A DNA stretch of 64,000 nt. Origin: CALMEC01 sp963706315 (GTDB lineage Bacteria; Actinomycetota; Thermoleophilia; Miltoncostaeales; Miltoncostaeaceae). Under the pieces are notes generated by a model. The model saw only the letters and a list, made by a program, of their open reading frames with translations, did no database searches and had not been told where the DNA came from. Position 1 is the first letter of the stretch; the number at the start of each line of letters is the position of its first letter. Shown here piece after piece: positions 26,541 through 33,765 of the stretch. The translations under genes and the position numbers were made by a program. The stretch covers positions 744,001 to 808,000 of the forward strand of contig CAVPMA010000015.1 in assembly GCA_963706315.1 (NCBI GenBank), given 5' to 3'.

Positions 26541-27365
26541 TTACTTGACGATGTGGATGACGCGCATCATGTTGAGTTGGGTGTGGTCGCGCCCGTCCTG
26601 GGTGTTCATGAAACAGGCGGCCAGGTAGGTGCCGGGTGCGGCTGTCAGGGTCAACTGTTGCGAGGCCCCCGGCGAGAGCGGCCCTGCGCCCTCGAAGGCT
26701 CCCGTGATGAATTGTTGGGCCTTGTTGCTTCCCTGGCGTGCGAGGGTGATGACGTTCCCCGGGTCGGCCCCGGGGGCCAGTCTGAGCAGGATGATCATGT
26801 GCACCAGGTGGCCCCGGTTGACGAAGCGCACGAGGTCCCCACGGTGCAGCGTCTTCTGGCCGGTGAAGGCGAAGTCGATCGCGCTGACCGTGTCCTTGGG
26901 CTTGGGCAGGCTGGCGGGCTGTGCCGCCGCGGTGATCGTGAACACCGTATTGGGCTGCTTGCTGGGGTTCTGGTTGACCGTGTCGACCGCGACGTACTGC
27001 CCGGGCTGCAGGTTCGTCTGGACGGCGCTCGTCCCGCGAGGGGCCGATGTGTTGAACACGATCGCGCCGTAGGGGGCGAGGTTGTTGAGATCATTCTCCG
27101 CACCAGGCGAGTTCGCGAAGGCGAGGGCCTGTGCCGGGGTGACACCGGGATTGAGTCGGACGAGGATCGGGTCGCCCTCCTTCTCGCGCGTCGTGGTGGA
27201 CACCACGTTGACCGCACCGGACTGCAGCGCTCCGCTAACGGTGATGGACGTACCGTCCATCGCGATGCGCAGCTGCGGCAGGGGCGTGCTTTGAAGCGAA
27301 TTCGCTGCGAGCGCAGTGCCGCCGACGGCCAATAGGGTGGCCGCGGCACGGGCAATTCGTTTCAT
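26541..27365 (-). CDS. Exported protein, possible cupredoxin-like domain
   Basis: A 274-residue protein starting MKRIARAAATLLAVGGTALA, a clear signal peptide, with CCAAGGAGAAACG upstream. The exported part is beta-rich: PLPQLRIAMDGTSITVSGAL, VNVVSTTTREKEGDPILVRL and then GQKTLHRGDLVRFVNRGHLV. The last segment, with VHMIILLRLAPG and late AACFMNTQDGRDHTQLNMMR, has the spacing of a cupredoxin-like Greek key (His early, Cys/His/Met late), but the ligand set is not canonical. Function unknown; a copper-site role is only a suggestion. Confidence 0.65.
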   Translation of the reverse strand: MKRIARAAATLLAVGGTALAANSLQSTPLPQLRIAMDGTSITVSGALQSGAVNVVSTTTREKEGDPILVRLNPGVTPAQALAFANSPGAENDLNNLAPYGAIVFNTSAPRGTSAVQTNLQPGQYVAVDTVNQNPSKQPNTVFTITAAAQPASLPKPKDTVSAIDFAFTGQKTLHRGDLVRFVNRGHLVHMIILLRLAPGADPGNVITLARQGSNKAQQFITGAFEGAGPLSPGASQQLTLTAAPGTYLAACFMNTQDGRDHTQLNMMRVIHIVK

Positions 27366-27931
27366 CGTTTCTCCTTGGGAGGGCTCGGAGATCTGGCGTG
27401 AGGACGCAGACGCGCCGAGGGGAGTGCTTCAAGCTTAGAGCCCCCGCGTGATTGGAGGAGAGGCGAGGGTTCTCGCACGATCGCCCTCGCGAGCCTCGCC
27501 GCCGTGTCGTGGCGGTCAATGTCCCGAAGGCGGGGCGACAGCACTCAAAGGTTGGGCCGCAGTGGTTAGATCGAACGGTTCCGCGAGGCACCGCCAAAGG
27601 GGCAGGCGGCCCTGCCGCTCGATGCAAGCGGCAGCATGGGCGGGCTGCCAGTCACCGAACCCGCGGGAGCGGGAAAGTCCCCCTCCCGCACCGTCCGGGA
27701 CACTCCGACATATCGGCTCCACGCCCGTCGGCTCGGCGATGCGATCTGAGTCGTTCTCCGTGGCCCCGCTGTGGCCCATTAGTCGTGATTTCTGCGCCGA
27801 AGCGACCTCAGCGCACCCGAACGATTCTCCAGTTGATCAACTCGGGATCGTTGACGGGTGCGGGCTGCTCGGTCTAGGTTGGTGTGCCGCTGTGTGCCCG
27901 GCAACCGTCCGGGGCGCGACCAGGAGGGGAC
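27366..27931. other. Intergenic region with short repeat fragment
   Basis: About 565 bases with no supported gene. At 27655-27690 it holds GCGGGAAAGTCCCCCTCCCG and CACCGTCCGGG, a short piece of the dispersed repeat. Short frames on both strands are Arg/Ser/Pro-rich and lack family features. Confidence 0.4.
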
Positions 27932-28606
27932 ATGACGCAAGAACGTTGGTGGGAACGTTGGGGGCCGCTGTCAGGCGTCGTCTTCATCGTGCTGATGATC
28001 CTCGCGTTTGTGATCTCCGGCGACTCTCCGAGTAACGACGATTCGGACGCCAAGATCGCGGCGTTCGTCGGCAAGCACTCCGAGCAGGTCCAGAACATCG
28101 TCGCGTTGTTCTTCGCGTTGGCGGCGGTCTTGTTCCTGATCATGTTCTTCGCCGCACTTCGATCGCGCCTCGTGCACGAGGAGGGAGGCGTGGGGCGTCT
28201 CGGGACGCTCGCGTTCGGCGCTGGGATCGTGTGCGCGGTGTTCTTGTTCTCCGCGGTCAGTCTGTTCGTCTCACCGCTGCTCGCCGCCAACGACGCCGGG
28301 CAGTTCCCGCCCGATCCGGGGATCTACCGGATCACCCAGACCGTCGGCTACGAACTCTGGGTCGCCTCCTCGGTCTGTGGGGCGTTGGCGGTGTGGGCGA
28401 CGTCGGCCGTCGTGTTGCAGACCCGGTTCGTGCCGCGCTGGTTTGCATGGTTCGGCATCGTTGTCGGCGTCATCAGCCTCTTCGCGGTCTTCTTCTTCCC
28501 GATCTTCGTATTCTGGCTGTGGATCCTCGTCGCAGCGATCCTCTTCGTCGTGCGGCACCAGACCGCGCCCACGACACGCACCGGGCCCGAGCAACCAGCA
28601 GCGTAA
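27932..28606 (+). CDS. Multi-pass membrane protein of unknown function
   Basis: The ATG at 27932 follows GGAGGGG. The 224-residue product has about five hydrophobic segments: GPLSGVVFIVLMILAFVISG, VQNIVALFFALAAVLFLIMF, LAFGAGIVCAVFLFSAVSLF, WVASSVCGALAVWATSAVVL and FAVFFFPIFVFWLWILVAAI. An exported loop follows the first (DSPSNDDSDAKIAAFV). This organisation resembles small DUF-type integral membrane proteins common in actinobacteria. No transport or enzyme motif was recognised. It precedes the intact ABM-like gene by 125 bases. Confidence 0.75.
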   Translation: MTQERWWERWGPLSGVVFIVLMILAFVISGDSPSNDDSDAKIAAFVGKHSEQVQNIVALFFALAAVLFLIMFFAALRSRLVHEEGGVGRLGTLAFGAGIVCAVFLFSAVSLFVSPLLAANDAGQFPPDPGIYRITQTVGYELWVASSVCGALAVWATSAVVLQTRFVPRWFAWFGIVVGVISLFAVFFFPIFVFWLWILVAAILFVVRHQTAPTTRTGPEQPAA

Positions 28607-28731
28607 TCCCAGCTTCCTCATCGAGACGACCAGGGCCGAGTCGCGACCTGCGACAGCCCGGTGCTTGTGGTCGGAGTCCAGGTGTGGGCTTAACGCGGTC
28701 GATCCAATTCCCGATTCTGGAGGGTTCCAAA

Positions 28732-29013
28732 GTGAGCATCGTCGTTCGCTTCACCCCCGCAGGGCTTACCGCCGAGCAGTACGACAAGACCGTTCGCCTC
28801 CTCGAGGAGCGCGAAGGGGCCTGGCCTCCCGACGGGCTCGACTACCACGTCTGCTTCGGCTCGGACGGCAACCTCCTGGTCAGCGAGATCTGGGACTCGA
28901 AGGAGCAGTTCGAGGCGTTCGGGGCGCGGCTGACGCCGATCCTTGCCGAGACCGGGATCAAGGCCTCCGACCCACCGCAGCATTTCGAGGTCCACAACAT
29001 CATGAAGCGGTAG
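28732..29013 (+). CDS. ABM-like dimeric alpha-beta barrel protein
   Basis: A 93-residue protein from GTG at 28732 with GGAGGGTTCCAA upstream. It starts with beta strand SIVVRFTPAGLTAEQYDKTV, then YHVCFGSDGNLLVSEIWDSK and EQFEAFGARLTPILAETGIK, ending HFEVHNIMKR. It is the intact counterpart of the frameshifted gene at 15647. ABM-fold proteins of this size act as small monooxygenases, isomerases or ligand binders; no specific reaction can be assigned. Confidence 0.7.
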   Translation: MSIVVRFTPAGLTAEQYDKTVRLLEEREGAWPPDGLDYHVCFGSDGNLLVSEIWDSKEQFEAFGARLTPILAETGIKASDPPQHFEVHNIMKR

Positions 29014-29055
29014 CCCGGCTTCATCGAGACGCCCCCCCGGGCTCACGCCACTTGC

Positions 29056-29451
29056 CTAGCGCCGCTCGATGTGGGTGTCGAACCCGAACTTCTCGATGAC
29101 ATCCCGTGCCCCCTCGGAGAACCCGGCGATGTAGGCGCGAAGGTTCTCGGCGACGTTGTTCGTGTCGTCGAGGACCCGCGTGAGGGTGAGCGGGGAGATG
29201 TTGAAGAACTGCTCACCCGCCACGTCTTCGAGCACCGGGTCCAGGTTCGCACGCCGCCCCTTCAACGACTCGTACCGCGCGAGCACCTGCTCCTTCGTCG
29301 GCTCCAACACGCAGTCGAGGCGGCGGATGACCGTCAGCGACAGGATGGCCCGCCCGTACTCCGACTGCTTGTAATCGCCCCGGAGAAGATCGGCCACAGA
29401 CCAGATGAAGGCCGCGTGGTTTCGGATGACGGTCGAGTCGGTCGTCGCCAA
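29056..29451 (-). pseudogene. hsdM: Type I restriction-modification HsdM, N-terminal fragment
   Basis: From a TTG at 29451 the 131-residue frame reads ATTDSTVIRNHAAFIWSVAD, LLRGDYKQSEYGRAILSLTV and IRRLDCVLEPTKEQVLARYE, then VLDDTNNVAENLRAYIAGFS and FGFDTHIERR before a stop. That is the helical N-terminal domain of type I methyltransferase subunits, nearly intact. The methyltransferase domain with its SAM-binding and NPPF motifs is entirely missing and no hsdS or hsdR lies nearby, so this is a truncated relic. The repeat at 29480 abuts its start. Confidence 0.8.
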
Positions 29452-29479
29452 GCAGGATCCCTTCGTCGCAGACGGCGCT

Positions 29480-29590
29480 ATCGCACTTCCCGTTTCCGAT
29501 CAGCGCGAGGCGGACGTGATCTTACGGGGAGCGCAGGTCGCCTTATTGCGATTCGCGGCGGCGACGAAGTGGAAGCCGATGCGCCGGTTC
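29480..29590 (-). repeat. About 105-bp direct repeat, copy 2
   Basis: Second copy of 26381-26492, with the first 36 bases (TATCGCACTTCCCGTTTCCG and onward) nearly identical and the remainder more diverged. It begins just upstream of the hsdM fragment. Confidence 0.6.
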
Positions 29591-29611
29591 GTTCCGTCCA
29601 GCAGCCGAACG

Positions 29612-29735
29612 GCACACCGTCTCCGCTCCCGAGGTCGGGAGCATGGATCAGGGTGTCCGAGATCGGGGACGAGGAAGAGGAAATGGTGGGGGTGTTGCCG
29701 ACTTGTTGCCCAACACTCGAATGCGTATCGTCCGC
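29612..29735 (+). repeat. Dispersed repeat, copy D
   Basis: GGCACACCGTCTCCGCTCCC, GAGGTCGGGAGCATGGATCA, GGGTGTCCGAGATCGGGGAC, GAGGAAGAGGAAATGGTGGG, GGTGTTGCCGACTTGTTGCC. Right unit complete, left unit missing. The region 29452-29813 contains no gene apart from these repeats. Confidence 0.7.
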
Positions 29736-29813
29736 CAGCGAAACGCCGATGCGGCGTTGGATCTCCGGTCATCGCACTTCGTACCAGGTTGCCGCAGCGA
29801 AGGAGGGCGAGAC

Positions 29814-30437
29814 GTGGCCAGCCGATTGGTCCGTGGCTGGATCGCAAGGATAGGTGCCCTGAGCATATTGGCGACGGCCCTGTCTGCCCAAGCCGCTGCG
29901 GCTCCGGCGATCGCGGTGAACTTGGATCATGACAAGGCACCGGAGCATCTCGTCCAGGTGAGGGTACGTCTACCGTACTTCCCGAAACCAGTCTTCGGCG
30001 TCACCTGGGCAGTCTCCGATCGCGTCAACGGCAAGAAGGTCACCGTGAAGCTCGGCCCGCCCGGCGACCGCCTGCGCAGACCCCGCATCGGTAACCGCAA
30101 TGGCGACACGCTGCGCGACATCTTCATTGAGGCTCAAGCGGGGAACTCCCTCTTCTTCGGAGAGATCTGGCAGTGGGATGGGCGCGGAGCGCATCTCTTG
30201 TTCAAGCAAAGCCCGCGTGCGATATCACTTCTCGAACAAGGCGGGCTCGTGGCAAACGGGCCTCTCGCGACGCGGTTCCCGGACGACAACGGGGATGGCG
30301 TCAGCGACGTCGTCCAGACCTTCAATCTCGCTGCATGCCGGGCGTGTCCACCGGAGGAGGTCAGGACCGTGCGCTATCGATACAGGCCTGTCCTGAGACG
30401 ATGGACGCTTCTCGGTCTTGACCCCCTCGCCGCTTGA
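29814..30437 (+). CDS. Exported protein of unknown function
   Basis: The GTG at 29814 follows AAGGAGGGCGAGAC. The 207-residue product starts with a signal peptide (SRLVRGWIARIGALSILATA, LSAQAAAAP). The mature part has VTWAVSDRVNGKKVTVKLGP, then IGNRNGDTLRDIFIEAQAGN and FPDDNGDGVSDVVQTFNLAA, with DxNxDGxxD-like acidic loops such as DDNGDGVSD that resemble calcium-binding FG-GAP/dockerin-type loops. One CRACPPEE motif has two Cys. An extracellular structural or binding role is plausible; I do not know the family. Confidence 0.65.
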   Translation: MASRLVRGWIARIGALSILATALSAQAAAAPAIAVNLDHDKAPEHLVQVRVRLPYFPKPVFGVTWAVSDRVNGKKVTVKLGPPGDRLRRPRIGNRNGDTLRDIFIEAQAGNSLFFGEIWQWDGRGAHLLFKQSPRAISLLEQGGLVANGPLATRFPDDNGDGVSDVVQTFNLAACRACPPEEVRTVRYRYRPVLRRWTLLGLDPLAA

Positions 30438-30533
30438 GTGGGAGGGCTGGACGGTCCCCTCGATCGGGAGCGACCTCACTGAGGTAGAGGCGTCCGGCTA
30501 GGCGACTACGGCAGCGCTGGTAGGGTGGCCTCT

Positions 30534-30980
30534 ATGCGGGCGCGCGTTCTCAGCGTGTTGCACGGCGGGTTCTGGTTCGCGTTGCTTGGTGCAGCGGCTG
30601 TCTTTGTCTGCGCTCCTGACCGGGCGGTTGCGCTAGCGCCTGGCTGTCCGTTCGCCTCGTGGCAGTACTCGCTCGGGAACCTCGATGACTCTGCGCAGCC
30701 GACACCCCCCGAGAACCTCGTGTTCGCTGGCTCACGCATCCAAGTCGGAACCAGGTGTAAGACAGGAGAGGCCGGTGAGGCTTATCCCGTCAACATCTGC
30801 GTCCGAAGGTCGAGCAACGTCGTGCGCTGCCGCTTCCGGCTGGTTCGCGCGGACCATTGGTACGACTTCATCGTCAAGACGACGCCGAACAGGGCATGGA
30901 CCTACACGGTGTCTTGGGCTCGACGACCAGGCGCACGGGCCTTCCTACGCGTCAAGTTCCGAACGTTCGCTGGCGACTGA
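30534..30980 (+). CDS. Exported small protein of unknown function
   Basis: ATG at 30534; the 148-residue product starts RARVLSVLHGGFWFALLGAA with a signal segment ending near DRAVALA. The mature part has four Cys (CPFAS, TRCKT, NICVRR, VRCRF) that could form two disulfides, and strands VVRCRFRLVRADHWYDFIVK and WTYTVSWARRPGARAFLRVK. It looks like a small secreted beta-sandwich. Unknown family. It follows the previous exported-protein gene by 97 bases in the same direction. Confidence 0.6.
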   Translation: MRARVLSVLHGGFWFALLGAAAVFVCAPDRAVALAPGCPFASWQYSLGNLDDSAQPTPPENLVFAGSRIQVGTRCKTGEAGEAYPVNICVRRSSNVVRCRFRLVRADHWYDFIVKTTPNRAWTYTVSWARRPGARAFLRVKFRTFAGD

Positions 30981-31064
30981 CCTCTGAGGTGGCCCGCTGC
31001 AGGCTGGTGATCGAATCCCTTGTTGAACTCGCAAGGGAACTCACCTCCGAACGGCGTGAACATG

Positions 31065-31230
31065 GGCGGGCTTCTGATCGCCGAGGCCTGGCGGAGAGGA
31101 AATGTCCCTCTCCCGCACCGTCTCCTCTCCCGAGGCCGGGAGCATGGATCGGGGTGTCCGAAGTCGGGCACGACGAAGTGGAAATGGTGCCCCTCCCCCC
31201 AAAGTTGTTGACCCCTACGTTGACCCCCGA
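31065..31230 (+). repeat. Dispersed repeat, copy E, followed by GTTGACC blocks
   Basis: CTGATCGCCGA, GGAGAGGAAATGTCCCTCTC, CCGCACCGTCTCCTCTCCCG, GGCCGGGAGCATGGATCGGG, GTGTCCGAAGTCGGGCACGA, then CAAAGTTGTTGACCCCTACG, TTGACCCC. On the minus strand the end reads GVNVGVNN. The tRNA-Lys lies 150 bases further right. No gene is seen in 30981-31376. Confidence 0.65.
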
Positions 31231-31376
31231 GCAGAACGTCCGGTGTCGCAGGATCATGTGAAGGGCATGATCCCTTACGTGAAGCGGGATCTCACCGTTT
31301 GCACGAGGGCATTTGACGACCCGTGTTGGCGAGTCGAGGACACCCACAGGCCCTATCGGAGAAAGGGATCTCGGGA

Positions 31377-31449
31377 TGGGCCGTCTGGGACTCGAACCCA
31401 GGACCTTGGGATTAAAAGTCCCCTGCTCTACCAGCTGAGCTAACGGCCC
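31377..31449 (-). tRNA. tRNA-Lys (anticodon UUU)
   Basis: The 73-base minus-strand sequence folds as a full cloverleaf: acceptor GGGCCGT/ACGGCCC, D-arm GCTCAGCTGGTAGAGC, anticodon loop CTTTTAA with anticodon TTT, variable loop AGGTC, T-arm CTGGG-TTCGAGT-CCCAG, discriminator A. CCA is not encoded. Its 3' end points left into the accessory region, and copies of that 3' end are found at 26189 and 13773. Confidence 0.95.
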
Positions 31450-31587
31450 ATTCAAGGCATCCCGACCGGCGGGACCGCCTCGCCAGAACGCTAGCGCGAT
31501 CGGGTACCGCATGATCCGGAGGGCGCTGCGTCGGCCCGGCGGCGTCGGTTACAGTCGAGCGGCAAGCCAGATTGTTCGGGAGGCGCA

Positions 31588-32292
31588 ATGACCGAGGCAG
31601 ACGGAAGGACCGCAGTCGTGACCGGTGGGACCGGCGGGCTCGGGCTCGCGGTCAGCTCGGCATTCGCCGACGCCGGGTACCGGACCATCGTCACATGGGT
31701 AGTGGACCGGGAGGCCGAGCAGGCCCACCGGGCCCTCGGCGACCGGGTGGAGCTCCGCAAGCTCGACGTGACCGACCCCGGTGACGCGGGCGCGCTCGCC
31801 ACAGAGCTCGACGGCGGCTCCGGCTGCTGGGCGCTCGTACACCTCGTCGGCGGCTACCTCGGCGACCGGCCCCTCGGGGAGATGACCATCGACGAGTGGC
31901 ACGGCCAGCTCGACCTCAACGCCACCAGCGCGGTCGTGATGATGGGTGCGTTCCTCCCCGGGATGGTCCGCCGCGGAGGCGGGCGGGTGGTCGCCGTCTC
32001 GAGCCGGTCCGCCCTGGCCCCGTTCGCCGGCGGCAGCGCCTACGCGGCCGGCAAGGCCGCGCTCATCGCTCTCGTGCAGGCCGCCTCCAACGAGGTCAAG
32101 CACGATGGGGTCACTGTGAACTGCGTGCTTCCGAGCGTCATCGACACCCCGGGCAACCGCGCCGCCCAGCCCGACGCCGACACCGCGAAGTGGGTTGCGC
32201 CGGCCGATCTGGCCGCCGTCATCGCCTTCCTGTGCTCCGACGCCGCGCGGGCGGTCACCGGGGCGGCGCTGCCCGTGTACGGCCGGGTCTGA
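31588..32292 (+). CDS. SDR-family oxidoreductase
   Basis: A 234-residue short-chain dehydrogenase: cofactor loop TGGTGGLG, an LVHLVGGY segment in place of the usual NNAG (so the canonical Asn is altered), the catalytic Ser in AVSSRSALAPF and YAAGK. It ends VTGAALPVYGRV as reductases of this group do. The atypical NNAG equivalent may mean an unusual cofactor geometry. It is the first intact gene right of the tRNA-Lys and sits 64 bases before the pterin dehydratase gene. Confidence 0.82.
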   Translation: MTEADGRTAVVTGGTGGLGLAVSSAFADAGYRTIVTWVVDREAEQAHRALGDRVELRKLDVTDPGDAGALATELDGGSGCWALVHLVGGYLGDRPLGEMTIDEWHGQLDLNATSAVVMMGAFLPGMVRRGGGRVVAVSSRSALAPFAGGSAYAAGKAALIALVQAASNEVKHDGVTVNCVLPSVIDTPGNRAAQPDADTAKWVAPADLAAVIAFLCSDAARAVTGAALPVYGRV

Positions 32293-32356
32293 GCCCGCCA
32301 CGTCTGGCGGTAGGCTTCGGGCGAGTCGCCGAGCAGGACGAGACCAGGAGACCGAG

Positions 32357-32644
32357 ATGCCGCTCCTCACACCCGACGAGATCGATGCCGCGCTTGCCGG
32401 CATGCCCGGCTGGGAGCGTGAGGGCGACGCCATCGTCCGCCAGTTCCTCCTCGAGGGCGGCTTCATGGGATCGGTCGGCTTCGTAAACCGCCTCGCCGAC
32501 GCGGCGGAGGCCGCCGACCATCACCCGGACCTCGTGATCTCGTGGAACCGCGTCACCGTCACGCTCGCCACCCACAGCCAGGGCGGAATCACCGAGAAGG
32601 ACATCTCCCTCGCCCGGCAGGCCGACCGGCTCGCCGGGGCGTGA
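32357..32644 (+). CDS. 4a-hydroxytetrahydrobiopterin dehydratase (PCD)
   Basis: A 95-residue protein of the PCD/DCoH family, which dehydrates the carbinolamine form of tetrahydropterin. The core motif AADHHPDLVISWNRVTVTL contains the catalytic His55-His56-Pro57 and is followed by THSQGGITEKDISLARQAD, all as in the family; length is standard. The ATG at 32357 follows GGAGACCGAG. Its TGA stop overlaps the GTG start of pyrD (GTGA). In bacteria such proteins often serve pterin-dependent or molybdopterin-related functions; here the partner is not clear. Confidence 0.88.
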   Translation: MPLLTPDEIDAALAGMPGWEREGDAIVRQFLLEGGFMGSVGFVNRLADAAEAADHHPDLVISWNRVTVTLATHSQGGITEKDISLARQADRLAGA

Positions 32645-33735
32645 TCCACCGGGCCGTCGTGCGGCCACTGCTCTTCCGGCTCGAACCTGAACGCGCCCAC
32701 GCCGTCGCGATGGCGTCGCTCGCCGTGCTCGCCCGCACGCCGCCGCTCGGGGCGCTCGTGGAGCGGCGCCTGCGGGTGGACGATCCGCGGCTGGTGCAGG
32801 AGCTTTGGGGGCTTCGCTTCCCGAACCCGGTGGGCCTCGCCGCGGGGTTCGACAAGCAGGCCGATGCCGTGCCCGCATGGGCGAACCTCGGGTTCGGCTT
32901 CGCGGAGATCGGCACCGTCACCGCCCAGCGCCAGCCCGGCAACCCGAAGCCCCGGGTGTTCAGGCTCCCGGAGGAACGCGGGCTCATCAACCGCCTCGGC
33001 TTCAACAGCGACGGGGCGGACGCCGTCGCCGAACGGCTCAAGCGGTGGGAGCGCTCCGGCCGCGCCCACCGGATCCCGCTCGGCATCAACATCGGCAAGA
33101 CGAAGTTGGCCGAGGATGCCGCGGCCGACTACGTCGCCACGTTCTCACGCATCGCGTCCTTCGGCGACTACGTCACCGTCAACGTCAGCTCGCCGAACAC
33201 GCCGGGCCTTCGTGACCTTCAGGAGCGCAACGCCCTCGAGACGCTCGTCGCGCGCGTCGCCGCCGCGAACCGCGCCAACGGGCTCGGCAAGCCCATCCTT
33301 GTGAAGATCGCGCCCGACCTCGACCAGGCCGCCCTCGAGGCGATCGTCGGGATCGCCCGTGACCGCGGCGTCGCCGGCCTCATCGTCACCAACACCACCA
33401 TCGGCCGGGAGGGCGTCGCCTCGCCACTGGCCGCCGAGACCGGCGGGCTGTCGGGAGCGCCGTTGCGATCGCTGAGCGACGACGTGTTGCGCCGCGTGCA
33501 CCTCCTCGCAGGGGGGCTCCCCGTCGTCGGGGTGGGCGGGATCTTCAGCGCCGCCGATGCCTGGGCCAAGATCCTCGCCGGCGCGTCGCTGGTGCAGATC
33601 TACACCGGCTTCGTCTACGAGGGGGCGGGGCTCCCGCACCGCATCAACGAGGACCTGCTCCTGCTGTGCGACCAGGCCGGGGTGCGATCGATCAGCGAAG
33701 CCGTCGGCCATGGCGGCCCGTCACCGGGGAACTGA
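32641..33735 (+). CDS. pyrD: Dihydroorotate dehydrogenase (quinone), class 2
   Basis: A 364-residue membrane-associated class 2 enzyme, oxidising dihydroorotate to orotate with quinone in pyrimidine synthesis. The N-terminal helical extension (RAVVRPLLFRLEPERAHAVA) typical of class 2 is present. Motifs follow: NPVGLAAGFDK, GTVTAQRQPGNPKPRVFRLP, NRLGFNSDG, GINIGKTK, VNVSSPNTPGLRDLQ (catalytic Ser region), ILVKIAPDL and TNTTIGR, ending VGVGGIFSA. GTG start overlaps the pterin dehydratase stop. No pyrimidine genes are adjacent. Confidence 0.93.
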   Translation: MIHRAVVRPLLFRLEPERAHAVAMASLAVLARTPPLGALVERRLRVDDPRLVQELWGLRFPNPVGLAAGFDKQADAVPAWANLGFGFAEIGTVTAQRQPGNPKPRVFRLPEERGLINRLGFNSDGADAVAERLKRWERSGRAHRIPLGINIGKTKLAEDAAADYVATFSRIASFGDYVTVNVSSPNTPGLRDLQERNALETLVARVAAANRANGLGKPILVKIAPDLDQAALEAIVGIARDRGVAGLIVTNTTIGREGVASPLAAETGGLSGAPLRSLSDDVLRRVHLLAGGLPVVGVGGIFSAADAWAKILAGASLVQIYTGFVYEGAGLPHRINEDLLLLCDQAGVRSISEAVGHGGPSPGN

Positions 33736-33765
33736 TACCGGCGACGGGCGCCGCGCCGTCAGCGC

